From: Thalassobius sp965218685
Lineage (GTDB): Bacteria; Pseudomonadota; Alphaproteobacteria; Rhodobacterales; Rhodobacteraceae
Direction of reading: 5' to 3'
DNA length: 64,000 bases
NCBI RefSeq assembly: GCF_965218685.1
Contig: NZ_OZ244657.1
Span: 2,294,001 to 2,358,000, forward strand
Under the pieces are notes generated by a model. That model worked only from the letters and a program-made list of their open reading frames with translations. It was not told the DNA's origin and did no database searches. The translations under genes and the position numbers were made by a program. Below are positions 25,391 to 32,653 of this stretch, piece by piece (position 1 is the stretch's first letter; each line of letters starts with the position of its first letter).

Positions 25391-25813
25391 ATGGCCATCC
25401 AACGCACCTTCTCGATCATCAAACCCGATGCAACCGCCCGTAACCTGACCGGCGCGATCAACGCCAAGCTGGAAGCCGCTGGCCTGCGCATCGTTGCCCA
25501 GAAACGCATCCACATGACCAAAGCTCAGGCTGGCGTGTTCTATGAAGTGCACAAAGAGCGTCCCTTCTATGACGAGCTGTGCGAATTCATGGCCTCGGCC
25601 CCGATCGTCGTTCAGGTTCTGGAAGGCGAAAACGCCATCCTGAAAAACCGCGAAGTCATGGGCGCCACCAACCCGGCCGAAGCCGCCGAAGGCACCATCC
25701 GCAAAGAGTTCGCTCTGTCGCTGGGTGAAAACTCGATCCACGGTTCGGACGCGCCGGAAACCGCCGCTGTCGAAATCGCTTACTTCTTCTCGGGTCTGGA
25801 GCTGGTGGGCTAA
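25391..25813 (+). CDS. ndk: Nucleoside diphosphate kinase
   Basis: A 140-residue, full-length Ndk. It shows TFSIIKPDATARN at the N-terminus, GENAI and NPAEAAEGTIRKEFA in the Kpn-loop region, and the active-site histidine in ENSIHGSDAPETA. It transfers the gamma-phosphate from ATP to NDPs via phosphohistidine, balancing NTP pools. An ACAGGAG ribosome site precedes the ATG. It is divergent from the ABC-F gene and followed by a strong terminator that lies inside the converging TfoX-C gene. Confidence 0.97.
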   Translation: MAIQRTFSIIKPDATARNLTGAINAKLEAAGLRIVAQKRIHMTKAQAGVFYEVHKERPFYDELCEFMASAPIVVQVLEGENAILKNREVMGATNPAEAAEGTIRKEFALSLGENSIHGSDAPETAAVEIAYFFSGLELVG

Positions 25814-26151
25814 GCCTTCCGCTCGATCACACCGATTTCATCAAGGGCCGCTTCGAGTTTCGAGCGGCCCTTTTTGCTGTCCGGGGACCGGGCGGCTTTC
25901 AGCGTGTCGAACTTGGCGCGCAGGGCGTCTTTCTCGGCGCCCTGGCAATCGTTCCAGGGGCGGCCCTGCAGGCCCATCACCAGCGCGTAGTAGCCGATGA
26001 AATGCGGTTTGGTGCCATGGGCCATCAGTTGGGCATAGGCGGCATCGGCCCCCATGTCGCGCAGTTGCTCGGCCGAATGAATGCCCGCTCGGGCAAAGGA
26101 CGCATCCGAGGCGGGGCCCAGGTTGCGAATTGTGGAAACAGGGCTGCTCAT
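25810..26151 (-). CDS. TfoX/Sxy C-terminal-domain protein
   Basis: A 113-residue protein matching the C-terminal half of TfoX/Sxy: IRNLGPASDASFARAGIHSAEQLRDMGADAAYAQL is the helix-hairpin-helix-like core. TfoX/Sxy promotes competence with CRP in gammaproteobacteria, but stand-alone C-terminal domains in Alphaproteobacteria have no assigned role; a competence function here would be a guess. The Lys-rich tail (SKKGRSKLEAALDEIG) is encoded by the same DNA that forms the ndk terminator hairpin. The gene overlaps ndk by 4 nt tail to tail. Confidence 0.8.
   Translation of the reverse strand: MSSPVSTIRNLGPASDASFARAGIHSAEQLRDMGADAAYAQLMAHGTKPHFIGYYALVMGLQGRPWNDCQGAEKDALRAKFDTLKAARSPDSKKGRSKLEAALDEIGVIERKA
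25843..25875 (+). terminator. Intrinsic terminator of ndk, embedded in the TfoX-C coding region
   Basis: AAGGGCCGCT (25843-25852) pairs with AGCGGCCCTT (25863-25872), 10-nt loop, followed by further T residues. It lies about 30 nt past the ndk stop, antisense to the last codons of the TfoX-C gene, so one DNA segment serves as terminator on one strand and protein code on the other. Confidence 0.85.
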
Positions 26152-26202
26152 GGCCGCAACTTACGCGGCGCGCGGGGCTCTGTCATCAGTCTCTTTCGGC
26201 CC

Positions 26203-26322
26203 TCAGATGCTGGCGAAATCCGTGAAGATCGGCTTGGCCTGCTGCGGTTCCTTGCTGGGCTTGGGTGCAGGTTTTGAACCGGACGCGGGCTTGGCGGGCT
26301 GAGGGTGCTGGGTCTGTGCCAT
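26203..26322 (-). CDS. Small Pro/Lys/Ala-rich protein, 39 aa, unknown
   Basis: A 39-residue ORF starting at the ATG at 26322 with a near-perfect ribosome site (AAAGGAG, 7 nt before ATG) and ending TGA at 26203-26205. The product starts MAQTQHPQPAKPASG, continues with a Pro/Lys/Ser repeat-like stretch and ends KPIFTDFASI. It has no membrane segment, no Cys, and is basic and disordered except for the hydrophobic end. It precedes the TfoX-C gene by 51 nt on the same strand, so they may be co-transcribed. A GC-rich hairpin (26356-26376) lies in its leader. I recognise no family. The ribosome site and codon pattern are the evidence that it is real. Confidence 0.5.
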   Translation of the reverse strand: MAQTQHPQPAKPASGSKPAPKPSKEPQQAKPIFTDFASI

Positions 26323-26647
26323 AGGCTGGCTCCTTTCTTGATCGTCACACAACGCGCGCGGGGAAAACCCCCGCGCAGGAACTGGTTACAGACCCATTCT
26401 AACGTAAAATATGGGCGCCCAGAGGGATGCGAGGTGACGGGAAAGGGGCCGAATTATGCCGAAAAACCCGGGGTGGCGGGTCGAAAAACAGGTCATGGAC
26501 ATGTCCGTAGTCATCAATAGTTCACGGAAAAATGCCCTGCCGAACAGCGCAGGGTAAAGGGGAGAAACTGCCGATCTGCATCACATCTGAATCAGGGAAA
26601 ATTTGCCCCGGCAAAGGTGGGCTTTGCCGGGGCCAGAGTTGGTGAGA
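26323..26647. other. Intergenic region between small ORF and acyl-CoA ligase
   Basis: No gene is seen in these 325 nt. Contents visible: a hairpin GCGCGGGG/CCCCGCGC (26356-26376) in the leader of the small ORF, a perfect palindrome GGACATGTCC near 26496-26505, a second hairpin CCCTGC/GCAGGG around 26534-26553, and the ligase terminator at 26598-26632. It is probably the promoter region of the 39-aa ORF/TfoX-C transcript. No convincing -35/-10 pair was identified. Confidence 0.5.
26598..26632 (-). terminator. Intrinsic terminator of the acyl-CoA ligase gene
   Basis: CCCCGGCAAAG (26606-26616) and CTTTGCCGGGG (26622-26632) make a perfect 11-bp stem with a 5-nt loop, followed on the minus strand by a short AAATTTT tract. 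It lies 16 nt past the ligase stop codon. Confidence 0.8.
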
Positions 26648-28279
26648 TCAGGCTTGAACAGCGTTGATCAGCACCTCTCCAAACTGTTCGCGCAGTTTGT
26701 TTTTCAAAACCTTGCCAGTTCCGCCAATTGGAAGCGCGTCCACGAAAATCACCTTGTCAGGCACCTGCCACGAGGCAATCTTGCCATCATAAAAGGCGAT
26801 CAGTTCGTCCTCGGACACGCTGGCCCCGTCATGCAGAAGGGCCACCAGAACGGGGCGTTCATCCCACTTTTCGTGACGGGCTGCAATAGCGGCTGCGTTC
26901 GCCACATACGGGTGCGCGATCGCGATGTTTTCCAGCTCGACCGTGGAAATCCACTCGCCTCCGGATTTGATGATGTCCTTGGATCGATCACGGATGATCA
27001 TAAAGCCGTTGGGTTCGATGGTTGCGACGTCCCCGGTGTCGAACCAACCGTCCATGGTCAGCGCGGATTTTTCCACCTTGAAGTAGGTATCAACGATCCA
27101 ATGACCGCGGATCTGCAGCTCGCCCTGGGTTTCTCCGTCGTTGGGCAGGACATGGCCCTCGTCATCGATAATGCGCAGCTCGACGCCAAAGGGCGGGCGT
27201 CCCTGGCCCTCGCGGATCTTCAGTTGTTCGTCCTGGGGCAGGGCGTCGTGCTTGTTCAGCAGGGTGTTCAGCGTGCCCAGGGGGCTGGTTTCGGTCATCC
27301 CCCAAGCGTGCATAACCTCGACGCCGTAATCCTCGCGGAAGCTTTGGATCATGGAGGGCGGGCAGGCCGAGCCGCCAATGACCGTACGTGTCAGGCTGTC
27401 AGCCCTCGAACCCGAGGCCTTGAGCGCCTGCAGCAACCCCATCCAGATCGTCGGAACGCCAAGCGCCAGCGTGACCTGTTCGTCGTCGATCAGTTTAACC
27501 AGGCTGTCCCCATCCAAATTTGGGCCGGGCAGCACCAGTTTGCACCCCGCCGCCGGCGCCATATAGGGCACGCCCCAGGCGTTGACGTGGAACATCGGGA
27601 CCACCGGCATCACGCAATCGCGGGCTGAGATATTCAGAGTGTCCGGCTGATTGCCACCAAGCGAGTGCAGCACGGTTGAACGATGGGTGTAAAGCACGCC
27701 CTTGGGATTGCCCGTCGTTCCCGAAGTGTAGCACAGCGAGGACGGGCTGTTTTCATCCACATGCGGCCAGCCATAGGCGTCGCTGCCTTCCTCGATCAGC
27801 TCGTCATAGAACAGCAGGCCGGGCACCATCTGGGCGGCCTCGTCATCGCGCGGGCCCATCAGGACGATGTGTTTTACCGTTTTCAGTTGCGCGCCCAGCT
27901 TGGCCGCCAGCGGCAGGAAGGTGCGGTCCAGAAACAGGACGCGGTCTTCGGCGTGGTTGATGATATAAACCAACTGCTCGGGGAAAAGGCGCGGGTTGAT
28001 CGTGTGGCAAACCATACCGGCGCCGGCGGCCCCGAAGTAAATCTCAAGATGGCGCTGGTTGTTCCACGCGATGGTGGCCACACGGTCACCCATCTGAATC
28101 CCACGGTTTTCCAACGCCGAGGCCAGCTTGCGCGCGTTCAGTTCGGTCTGGCCCCAACTGGTGCGGCGCACCGATCCGTCAGTCTCGACCGAGACGACCT
28201 GGGTGTCGGCGTGATAACGGGCGGCGTGGGTAATCAAAGAGCTGATCGTTAGCTCTTGGCGCATCATTTGACCTAGCAT
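26648..28279 (-). CDS. Acyl-CoA ligase, DmdB-like (AMP-forming)
   Basis: A 543-residue ANL-superfamily ligase that activates a carboxylic acid to acyl-AMP and then acyl-CoA. Visible: the AMP loop CYTSGTTGNPKGVLYTHRS near residue 184, MHAWGMTETSP, DGWFDTGDVATIE and the catalytic lysine in GGTGKVLKNKLR. The N-terminus (MLGQMM, then YHADTQVVSVETDGSVRRT and HTINPRLFPEQL) strongly recalls the Roseobacter 3-methylmercaptopropionyl-CoA ligase DmdB of DMSP demethylation, but paralogues acting on medium- or long-chain fatty acids look alike, so I give no symbol. A GAGGAAACC ribosome site precedes the ATG. It is monocistronic with its own terminator. Confidence 0.85.
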   Translation of the reverse strand: MLGQMMRQELTISSLITHAARYHADTQVVSVETDGSVRRTSWGQTELNARKLASALENRGIQMGDRVATIAWNNQRHLEIYFGAAGAGMVCHTINPRLFPEQLVYIINHAEDRVLFLDRTFLPLAAKLGAQLKTVKHIVLMGPRDDEAAQMVPGLLFYDELIEEGSDAYGWPHVDENSPSSLCYTSGTTGNPKGVLYTHRSTVLHSLGGNQPDTLNISARDCVMPVVPMFHVNAWGVPYMAPAAGCKLVLPGPNLDGDSLVKLIDDEQVTLALGVPTIWMGLLQALKASGSRADSLTRTVIGGSACPPSMIQSFREDYGVEVMHAWGMTETSPLGTLNTLLNKHDALPQDEQLKIREGQGRPPFGVELRIIDDEGHVLPNDGETQGELQIRGHWIVDTYFKVEKSALTMDGWFDTGDVATIEPNGFMIIRDRSKDIIKSGGEWISTVELENIAIAHPYVANAAAIAARHEKWDERPVLVALLHDGASVSEDELIAFYDGKIASWQVPDKVIFVDALPIGGTGKVLKNKLREQFGEVLINAVQA

Positions 28280-28464
28280 GGTTTCCTCCTCATGGCGCCT
28301 GACGTGGCGCGGACTGTCAGGGGGTGAACTGAAACGATCGGTTTAGTTTGTCTAGGCGGCGCGCTTGGGAACGGTGCGTCACAAGCCAGGTGTCGTGGCG
28401 TCATTGCCGGATGCGATCGCACTGCTTGACGGGTCCCGCGCAGCGCCGTATTCAACGCCAAGGC

Positions 28465-28540
28465 GGGCCTGTAGCTCAACGGTTAGAGCAGAGCGCTCAT
28501 AACGCTTTGGTTGCGGGTTCAAATCCTGCCGGGCCTACCA
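28465..28540 (+). tRNA. tRNA with CAT anticodon (Met or lysidine-modified Ile2)
   Basis: A 76-nt cloverleaf including an encoded CCA. Acceptor GGGCCTG pairs with CGGGCCT (two G-U pairs), D-arm AGCTCAACGGTTAGAGC, anticodon loop CTCATAA, T-arm GCGGG-TTCAAAT-CCTGC. The anticodon CAT fits elongator tRNA-Met or tRNA-Ile2, whose C34 is changed to lysidine by TilS. The short D-loop (ACGGTTA) and the variable/T-arm region (GCTTTGGTTGCGGG) look more like bacterial tRNA-Ile2 than elongator Met. It is not the initiator type (no three-GC anticodon stem). Confidence 0.9.
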
Positions 28541-28702
28541 TTTTCCCGCCATTCAGACGTGATGCAGCAGCCAATCGATGGTCGTGCCACCTATGGGCAG
28601 AACGCCCAAGTTCTGGGCGTGTGAAGTGGTGAAAAACTTCATTATAAGGGGCATGGGTAACTTTACCTTGCGTCAACATGTATCTTGTGGAATGTTACCT
28701 AT

Positions 28703-28735
28703 GGGAGAGAGTGTTCTCCCTCATGCACTTGAGGG
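28703..28735 (+). promoter_or_regulatory. Mutually exclusive hairpins over the ribosome site of the 52-aa ORF
   Basis: GGGAGA (28703-28708) can pair with TCTCCC (28715-28720). CCCTCA (28718-28723), which shares CCC with the first hairpin, can pair with TGAGGG (28730-28735), the Shine-Dalgarno of the ORF starting at 28742. Only one hairpin can form at a time, so formation of the first frees the ribosome site. This is a layout seen in translational switches; the triggering signal is unknown. Confidence 0.4.
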
Positions 28736-28741
28736 ATGAGT

Positions 28742-28900
28742 ATGGATGAACTACACCACATTTTGTTCAGTGAGGGTTCAGAGGCCCAAAGCGAACAACC
28801 TAGGGAAGATCGAAGGTCGCCGGGGGCCGGACTGGGCTTGGCTGTCATACTGGCCGCGGTGTTCTGGGCCGGGGTGATCGCAGCTATTGTTCTGGTCTGA
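28742..28900 (+). CDS. Small single-span membrane protein, 52 aa
   Basis: A short ORF starting at ATG 28742 (an in-frame ATG at 28736 would add two residues but overlaps the ribosome site GAGGG). The product has an acidic/polar N-terminus (MDELHHILFSEGSEAQSEQ), a basic Arg-rich joint (PREDRRSPG) and a C-terminal hydrophobic helix of about 22 residues (GLGLAVILAAVFWAGVIAAI), which would span the inner membrane with the N-terminus cytoplasmic by the positive-inside rule. It converges with the histidine kinase gene, 9 nt between stops. No family is recognised. The preceding 195 nt hold no other gene, only an inverted repeat at 28602-28620. Confidence 0.55.
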   Translation: MDELHHILFSEGSEAQSEQPREDRRSPGAGLGLAVILAAVFWAGVIAAIVLV

Positions 28901-28909
28901 TCACCCGGT

Positions 28910-30229
28910 TTAACGGGCGATCACGATGTCGGCCTTCAGGCCGCCAAGGGTCTCGCTGCTGCCCAGGCGCAGCACACCGCCATGAGCGCGGGCGATGTCG
29001 TTGGCGATGGCCAAACCCAGACCAACGCCGCCGCCTCGGTTCTGGTTGCGGGCGCTGTCCAGCCGGGTAAAGGCCTTTAGCGCGTGTTCGCGTTCTTCGG
29101 GGGGAATGCCGCGGCCGTTATCTTCGACCCGGATACGCAGGGATTTGTCGGTCAGCGTCACCGAAACCTCGACCCGCCCGCCATAACGCACACCGTTTTC
29201 CACCAGGTTCGACAGGGCCCGGCGCATGGCCGTAGGGTTCAACTGAACGGTGCCTTCGCCCGTTGCCTCAATCAAGGTCACGTCCTGGTTAGAGCGTTTG
29301 GCGTCCTCGACCACGCCGCGCACCAATTGCAACGGGTCCGTGGGTTCGGGATCGCCCTCGGCCGCCCCGCGCGAGAAAGCCAGAAATTCGTCCAGCATCC
29401 GCTGCATATCATCCACGTCATGCAGCAGATCCTGCGCGTCGTCCTCATCCAGCATGGACAGGCCCAACCGCAGCCGGGTCAAAGGGGTGCGCATGTCATG
29501 GCTGACACCCGACAGCATCTGCGTGCGCTGTTCGATCTGGCGCTCGATCCGGGCGCGCATGTCCAAAAAGGCATTACCGGCGGCCCGCACCTCGGTGGCG
29601 CCGGTGGGCCGATAGGGCAGGGTGCGGCCCTTGCCGAATGCCTCGGCCGCGCGGGCCAGACGGGTGATGGGGCGCAGTTGATTGCGTAGATAGATAAAGG
29701 CGATCAGCGTCATCAACCCGCCAAAAAACACCATGTGTACAAACAGCTGATGCGCATTCGAAGCCGACAGCCGCGCGCGGTCCAGTTGCAGCACGATCTG
29801 CCCTTGCGGCGTGTCCACGAACAAAAGCGCGTCGTAATCATCAGGCAAAGAGATGCCTGCCAGCTCTGGCAGGGATTCCCACAGGCTGGATTGCACATAC
29901 AGCCCGGTGATGTCGTACCACCGCCGTAAGCCCATGGGGGCAGGGGGCGTGGTGCCGGGTGGGAAAACGGTGATCTCAAGCGGGTCGGACAAGGGGCGCA
30001 GATGGGCGGTGATCGCGGCGCCGGCCAGATCGGGTGGCAGCTCGCCCACAAGCATCTGCACCTCGCGGGCGACGGTTTGCGACATCTGCCGGGTTACGCC
30101 TTCAAAGTGGCGCTGCATGAACACGACCGACACCACCAGCTGCAGCGTGACAACCGGAAGGATCAGGATCAGTGCCGCACGGGAATACAGACCGCGGGGC
30201 AAATAGCGTTTGAGCCAGCGAAAGAACAT
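28910..30229 (-). CDS. Sensor histidine kinase, EnvZ-like
   Basis: A 439-residue membrane sensor. Helix 1 (residues about 15-38) and helix 2 (about 162-181) enclose a periplasmic domain of about 120 residues. A HAMP linker (LRNQLRPITRLARAAEAFG) follows, then a HisKA domain with the phospho-accepting His244 in SGVSHDMRTPLTR, and a HATPase domain with NLVENGVRYG, VEDNGRGIPPEE and GGGVGLGLAI. This is the EnvZ/OmpR-type subclass, which phosphorylates an OmpR-family regulator. No response regulator gene is adjacent, so the partner is elsewhere. It is divergent from the MBL-fold gene, 41 nt apart. Confidence 0.88.
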   Translation of the reverse strand: MFFRWLKRYLPRGLYSRAALILILPVVTLQLVVSVVFMQRHFEGVTRQMSQTVAREVQMLVGELPPDLAGAAITAHLRPLSDPLEITVFPPGTTPPAPMGLRRWYDITGLYVQSSLWESLPELAGISLPDDYDALLFVDTPQGQIVLQLDRARLSASNAHQLFVHMVFFGGLMTLIAFIYLRNQLRPITRLARAAEAFGKGRTLPYRPTGATEVRAAGNAFLDMRARIERQIEQRTQMLSGVSHDMRTPLTRLRLGLSMLDEDDAQDLLHDVDDMQRMLDEFLAFSRGAAEGDPEPTDPLQLVRGVVEDAKRSNQDVTLIEATGEGTVQLNPTAMRRALSNLVENGVRYGGRVEVSVTLTDKSLRIRVEDNGRGIPPEEREHALKAFTRLDSARNQNRGGGVGLGLAIANDIARAHGGVLRLGSSETLGGLKADIVIAR

Positions 30230-30270
30230 GGGCTAAACCTAACCGGCGAGCGATGGGAGAGGAATAGACG

Positions 30271-31182
30271 ATGTTGCCACCGGACGATTTCAATCCGCAG
30301 CCGGGTGTTGCCGAGGAGCTGGCGACGGGGCTGCGGCGGCTGCTGGCGCCCAATCCTTCGCCCATGACCTATCGCGGCACGAACACCTATCTGCTGGGCG
30401 AGCGTGACATCGCGGTGATCGACCCCGGCCCCGATGACCCGGTGCATCTGCAGGCGATTCTGGATGCTTTGCACCCTGGTCAGAGAATCTCGCACATCAT
30501 TGTCACCCATGCGCATCTGGACCACTCGCCGCTGTCGCGGGCGCTGTCAGCGCGCACCGGTGCGCCCATCTATGCCTATGGCGATTTCCGTGCCGGCCGT
30601 TCGGCGGTGATGGAAGACCTGGCCGCCAAGGGGCTGGCAGGCGGCGGCGAGGGAGTAGACGCACAGTTCACCCCGGACAAGAACGTCGCAGACGGGCAGG
30701 TCATCCAGGGCGATGGCTGGCAATTGCGCGCCCTGTGGACACCGGGCCATTTTGGCAACCACCTGTCTTTTGAATGGGAAGACGCGGTGTTCACGGGTGA
30801 TCTTGTGATGGGCTGGGCAAGCTCGCTTGTTTCGCCCCCTGATGGGGACCTGACGGACTTCATGCGTTCGTGCGAACGGCTGGAGGGGCACCGCGCCACG
30901 GTCTATCACGCCGGTCACGGCGCACCGGTTGCGAATCCGGCCGAACGGCTTGAGTGGCTGCTGTCACACAGGCGAGGCCGCGAGACCTCGATCCTCGAGG
31001 CACTAGAGACCGCCCCTGGCACTGCCCGCTCACTGGCTGAACGTATCTACACCGAAACACCCCCCGCACTGATGGGCGCCGCGGCCCGGAACGTGTTTGC
31101 CCATCTTGTTGATCTGGTGGGGAAAAACCTGGTCAAACCGGAAAATGAGCTGTCCGAGACCACAAGCTTCACGCTGAAATGA
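30271..31182 (+). CDS. MBL-fold metallo-hydrolase (LACTB2/glyoxalase II-like)
   Basis: A 303-residue metallo-beta-lactamase-fold hydrolase. The zinc-binding motif is THAHLDHSPLS near residue 78, followed by TPGHFGNHLSF, VFTGDLVMGW (bridging Asp) and YHAGHGAP. The C-terminal part is a small winged-helix-like LACTB2 domain (ETSILEALETAPGTARSLAERIY). Substrates in this subgroup include thioesters and single-stranded RNA, so no specific reaction is assigned. It is divergent from the histidine kinase and upstream of the tRNA-Asn gene. Confidence 0.85.
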   Translation: MLPPDDFNPQPGVAEELATGLRRLLAPNPSPMTYRGTNTYLLGERDIAVIDPGPDDPVHLQAILDALHPGQRISHIIVTHAHLDHSPLSRALSARTGAPIYAYGDFRAGRSAVMEDLAAKGLAGGGEGVDAQFTPDKNVADGQVIQGDGWQLRALWTPGHFGNHLSFEWEDAVFTGDLVMGWASSLVSPPDGDLTDFMRSCERLEGHRATVYHAGHGAPVANPAERLEWLLSHRRGRETSILEALETAPGTARSLAERIYTETPPALMGAAARNVFAHLVDLVGKNLVKPENELSETTSFTLK

Positions 31183-31233
31183 CTTCGCGGCCCGGCCGGA
31201 TGAATTTTTTCAGAAAAATGACACAAAAGGCAC

Positions 31234-31262
31234 TGGACGCCGGAAAAACTCAAAGCTATACA
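31234..31262 (+). promoter_or_regulatory. Promoter of the tRNA-Asn gene
   Basis: TGGACG (31234-31239), a 17-nt spacer and TATACA (31257-31262) resemble sigma-70 -35 and -10 elements (4/6 and 5/6 matches). The predicted start is about 31269, just before the mature tRNA 5' end at 31274. Confidence 0.55.
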
Positions 31263-31273
31263 CCGCCCCATGT

Positions 31274-31348
31274 TCCGGCGTAGCTCAGCGGTAGAGCAGT
31301 TGACTGTTAATCAATTGGTCGTAGGTTCGATCCCTACCGCCGGAGCCA
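31274..31348 (+). tRNA. tRNA-Asn (GTT)
   Basis: A 75-nt cloverleaf with encoded GCCA end. Acceptor TCCGGCG pairs with CGCCGGA, D-arm AGCTCAGCGGTAGAGC, anticodon loop CTGTTAA (GTT), T-arm GTAGG-TTCGATC-CCTAC. A promoter lies just upstream and a strong terminator 10 nt downstream, so it is a single-gene unit. Confidence 0.97.
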
Positions 31349-31358
31349 AAGATTTCAA

Positions 31359-31389
31359 GGACTTAGCGTTCATCCGCTAAGTCCTTTTT
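31359..31389 (+). terminator. Intrinsic terminator of tRNA-Asn
   Basis: GGACTTAGCG (31359-31368) and CGCTAAGTCC (31375-31384) form a perfect 10-bp stem with 6-nt loop, followed by TTTTTCTTTT. It lies 10 nt after the tRNA 3' end. Confidence 0.93.
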
Positions 31390-31467
31390 CTTTTCGAGCA
31401 CAGAATAAGCACCGAAAGTACCGTCGATGAAAAGCCGCACCTTGACGTCGGTTAATCAGTCTTTTGC

Positions 31468-32412
31468 TTACAGCCGCACCCTCAGCCTGGCCAAAATGCG
31501 CTGCAAGATACGTGTGTCGCTGAGGAAACCAACCCAGCCGCGCGGACCAAGCCGCCAAAGCTGTTTTGCCACTGGGGCAAACGGCGCGGCGTTCTTGTGA
31601 TAGCGCTTGGCCAGCCAGACATTCAGCGCATTCGACGCCGCGGCGCGCTTCAGAACTGCTTTGGGCATCCCGTCTGCGTGCCGCAAGACTGGCAGGGCAA
31701 GCTGCTGGGCAAAAGCCTTGGCATCGCGCGAGCCGGTGATGGTTTGGCTACCTTGATGCAGGCGAAAGCCAACGGCTGCGACGGGCGACCAGGCCACGAG
31801 ACCGTTTGCCGCTAGACGCAGCCACAGATCCCAATCGGCGGTGTACCAAAGTGTCTCGTCCAGCCCGTTGGCGCCTTGCACATCGCGCGTCTTGAACATG
31901 GCGGCCGGCAGCGCAATGGTGTTTTGCACAATCAGCCGCGGAATGGATTGCTCTGGATTTAGCAGGTTTTCGCGGCGCCCGAACGGCGGGCCAATACTGC
32001 CAACTTTCTGTCCTGCCGCGTCGATGTAATGCGCGCCATGCACCCAAAGCACCGCTTGGGGTGCCTTTTCGTACATGCGTTTAAGCAGCGCCAAACGGCC
32101 GGCCAGCCAGATGTCGTCCTGATGGAGCATTGTCGCAAACGGCGCCCGCGCGGCTGCAAAACCAAAATTGGTATTTTGCATCCAGTTTTGATGCTGAGGC
32201 TTTTGGAAAACCCGCAAGGACAATCGTTCGCGAAAACTGTCTATGATTTGCAGGCTGTCATCGGTCGAGCCCTGATCCACAACAATCACTTCGATGTCCC
32301 CGGGGTTCCGAGCCAGAGACGTCAGGCTTGCCTCAAGCGTCCTGGCGCCATTGAAGACCGGCATGACCACACTGAGCCATGGCTGGCTGTCACTGGGTGT
32401 GGGCCGGGTCAT
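31468..32412 (-). CDS. Glycosyltransferase family 2
   Basis: A 314-residue GT2 (GT-A fold) enzyme. WLSVVMPVFNGARTLEASL opens the nucleotide-sugar domain; VVDQGSTDDSL and LHQDDIWLAGRL carry the acidic residues that bind UDP/GDP-sugar and metal, and YTADWDLWLRL is the late ED/DxD-like acceptor-base region. No membrane helices. It probably adds a sugar to an exopolysaccharide or O-antigen unit on the cytoplasmic side. It opens the surface-polysaccharide cluster and is divergent from the GT-C gene. Donor sugar unknown. Confidence 0.85.
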   Translation of the reverse strand: MTRPTPSDSQPWLSVVMPVFNGARTLEASLTSLARNPGDIEVIVVDQGSTDDSLQIIDSFRERLSLRVFQKPQHQNWMQNTNFGFAAARAPFATMLHQDDIWLAGRLALLKRMYEKAPQAVLWVHGAHYIDAAGQKVGSIGPPFGRRENLLNPEQSIPRLIVQNTIALPAAMFKTRDVQGANGLDETLWYTADWDLWLRLAANGLVAWSPVAAVGFRLHQGSQTITGSRDAKAFAQQLALPVLRHADGMPKAVLKRAAASNALNVWLAKRYHKNAAPFAPVAKQLWRLGPRGWVGFLSDTRILQRILARLRVRL

Positions 32413-32456
32413 GGCAGAGGGCTCTTGAGGGCGAAATGGTTCATGCTGGGCAGAGT

Positions 32457-32494
32457 GGCGGAATTGAATGCAGCTGTGAAGCAGCTATTCCGCC
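32457..32494. repeat. Large inverted repeat between divergent glycosyltransferase genes
   Basis: GGCGGAAT (32457-32464) and ATTCCGCC (32487-32494) are perfect 8-bp arms enclosing a second inverted repeat (AGCTG / CAGCT). It sits in the 241-nt intergenic region of two divergent genes, 45 nt from the start of the minus-strand GT2. It may be a regulator-binding site or a leader hairpin; no T-run accompanies it. Confidence 0.4.
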
Positions 32495-32653
32495 CACTGT
32501 CGGGATTACATGCAGATTGCGGATCCTTGGGGGACGGCCTGCGGTAAATGCAATGCGCCCTTGGCAAAAGCGGGGGTGGGCTGCTAGCGTTCGGGGCAGG
32601 GTATTGTTGAACGGCCTGTCGGAGCGGACAGGTACAGAGGTAGAGTTCAGATT

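Noticed and set aside
26148..26348. 66-codon minus-strand frame over the small 39-aa ORF
   Set aside because: The Ser/Arg/Pro-rich product looks like a shadow. The overlapping 39-aa frame has the good ribosome site instead.
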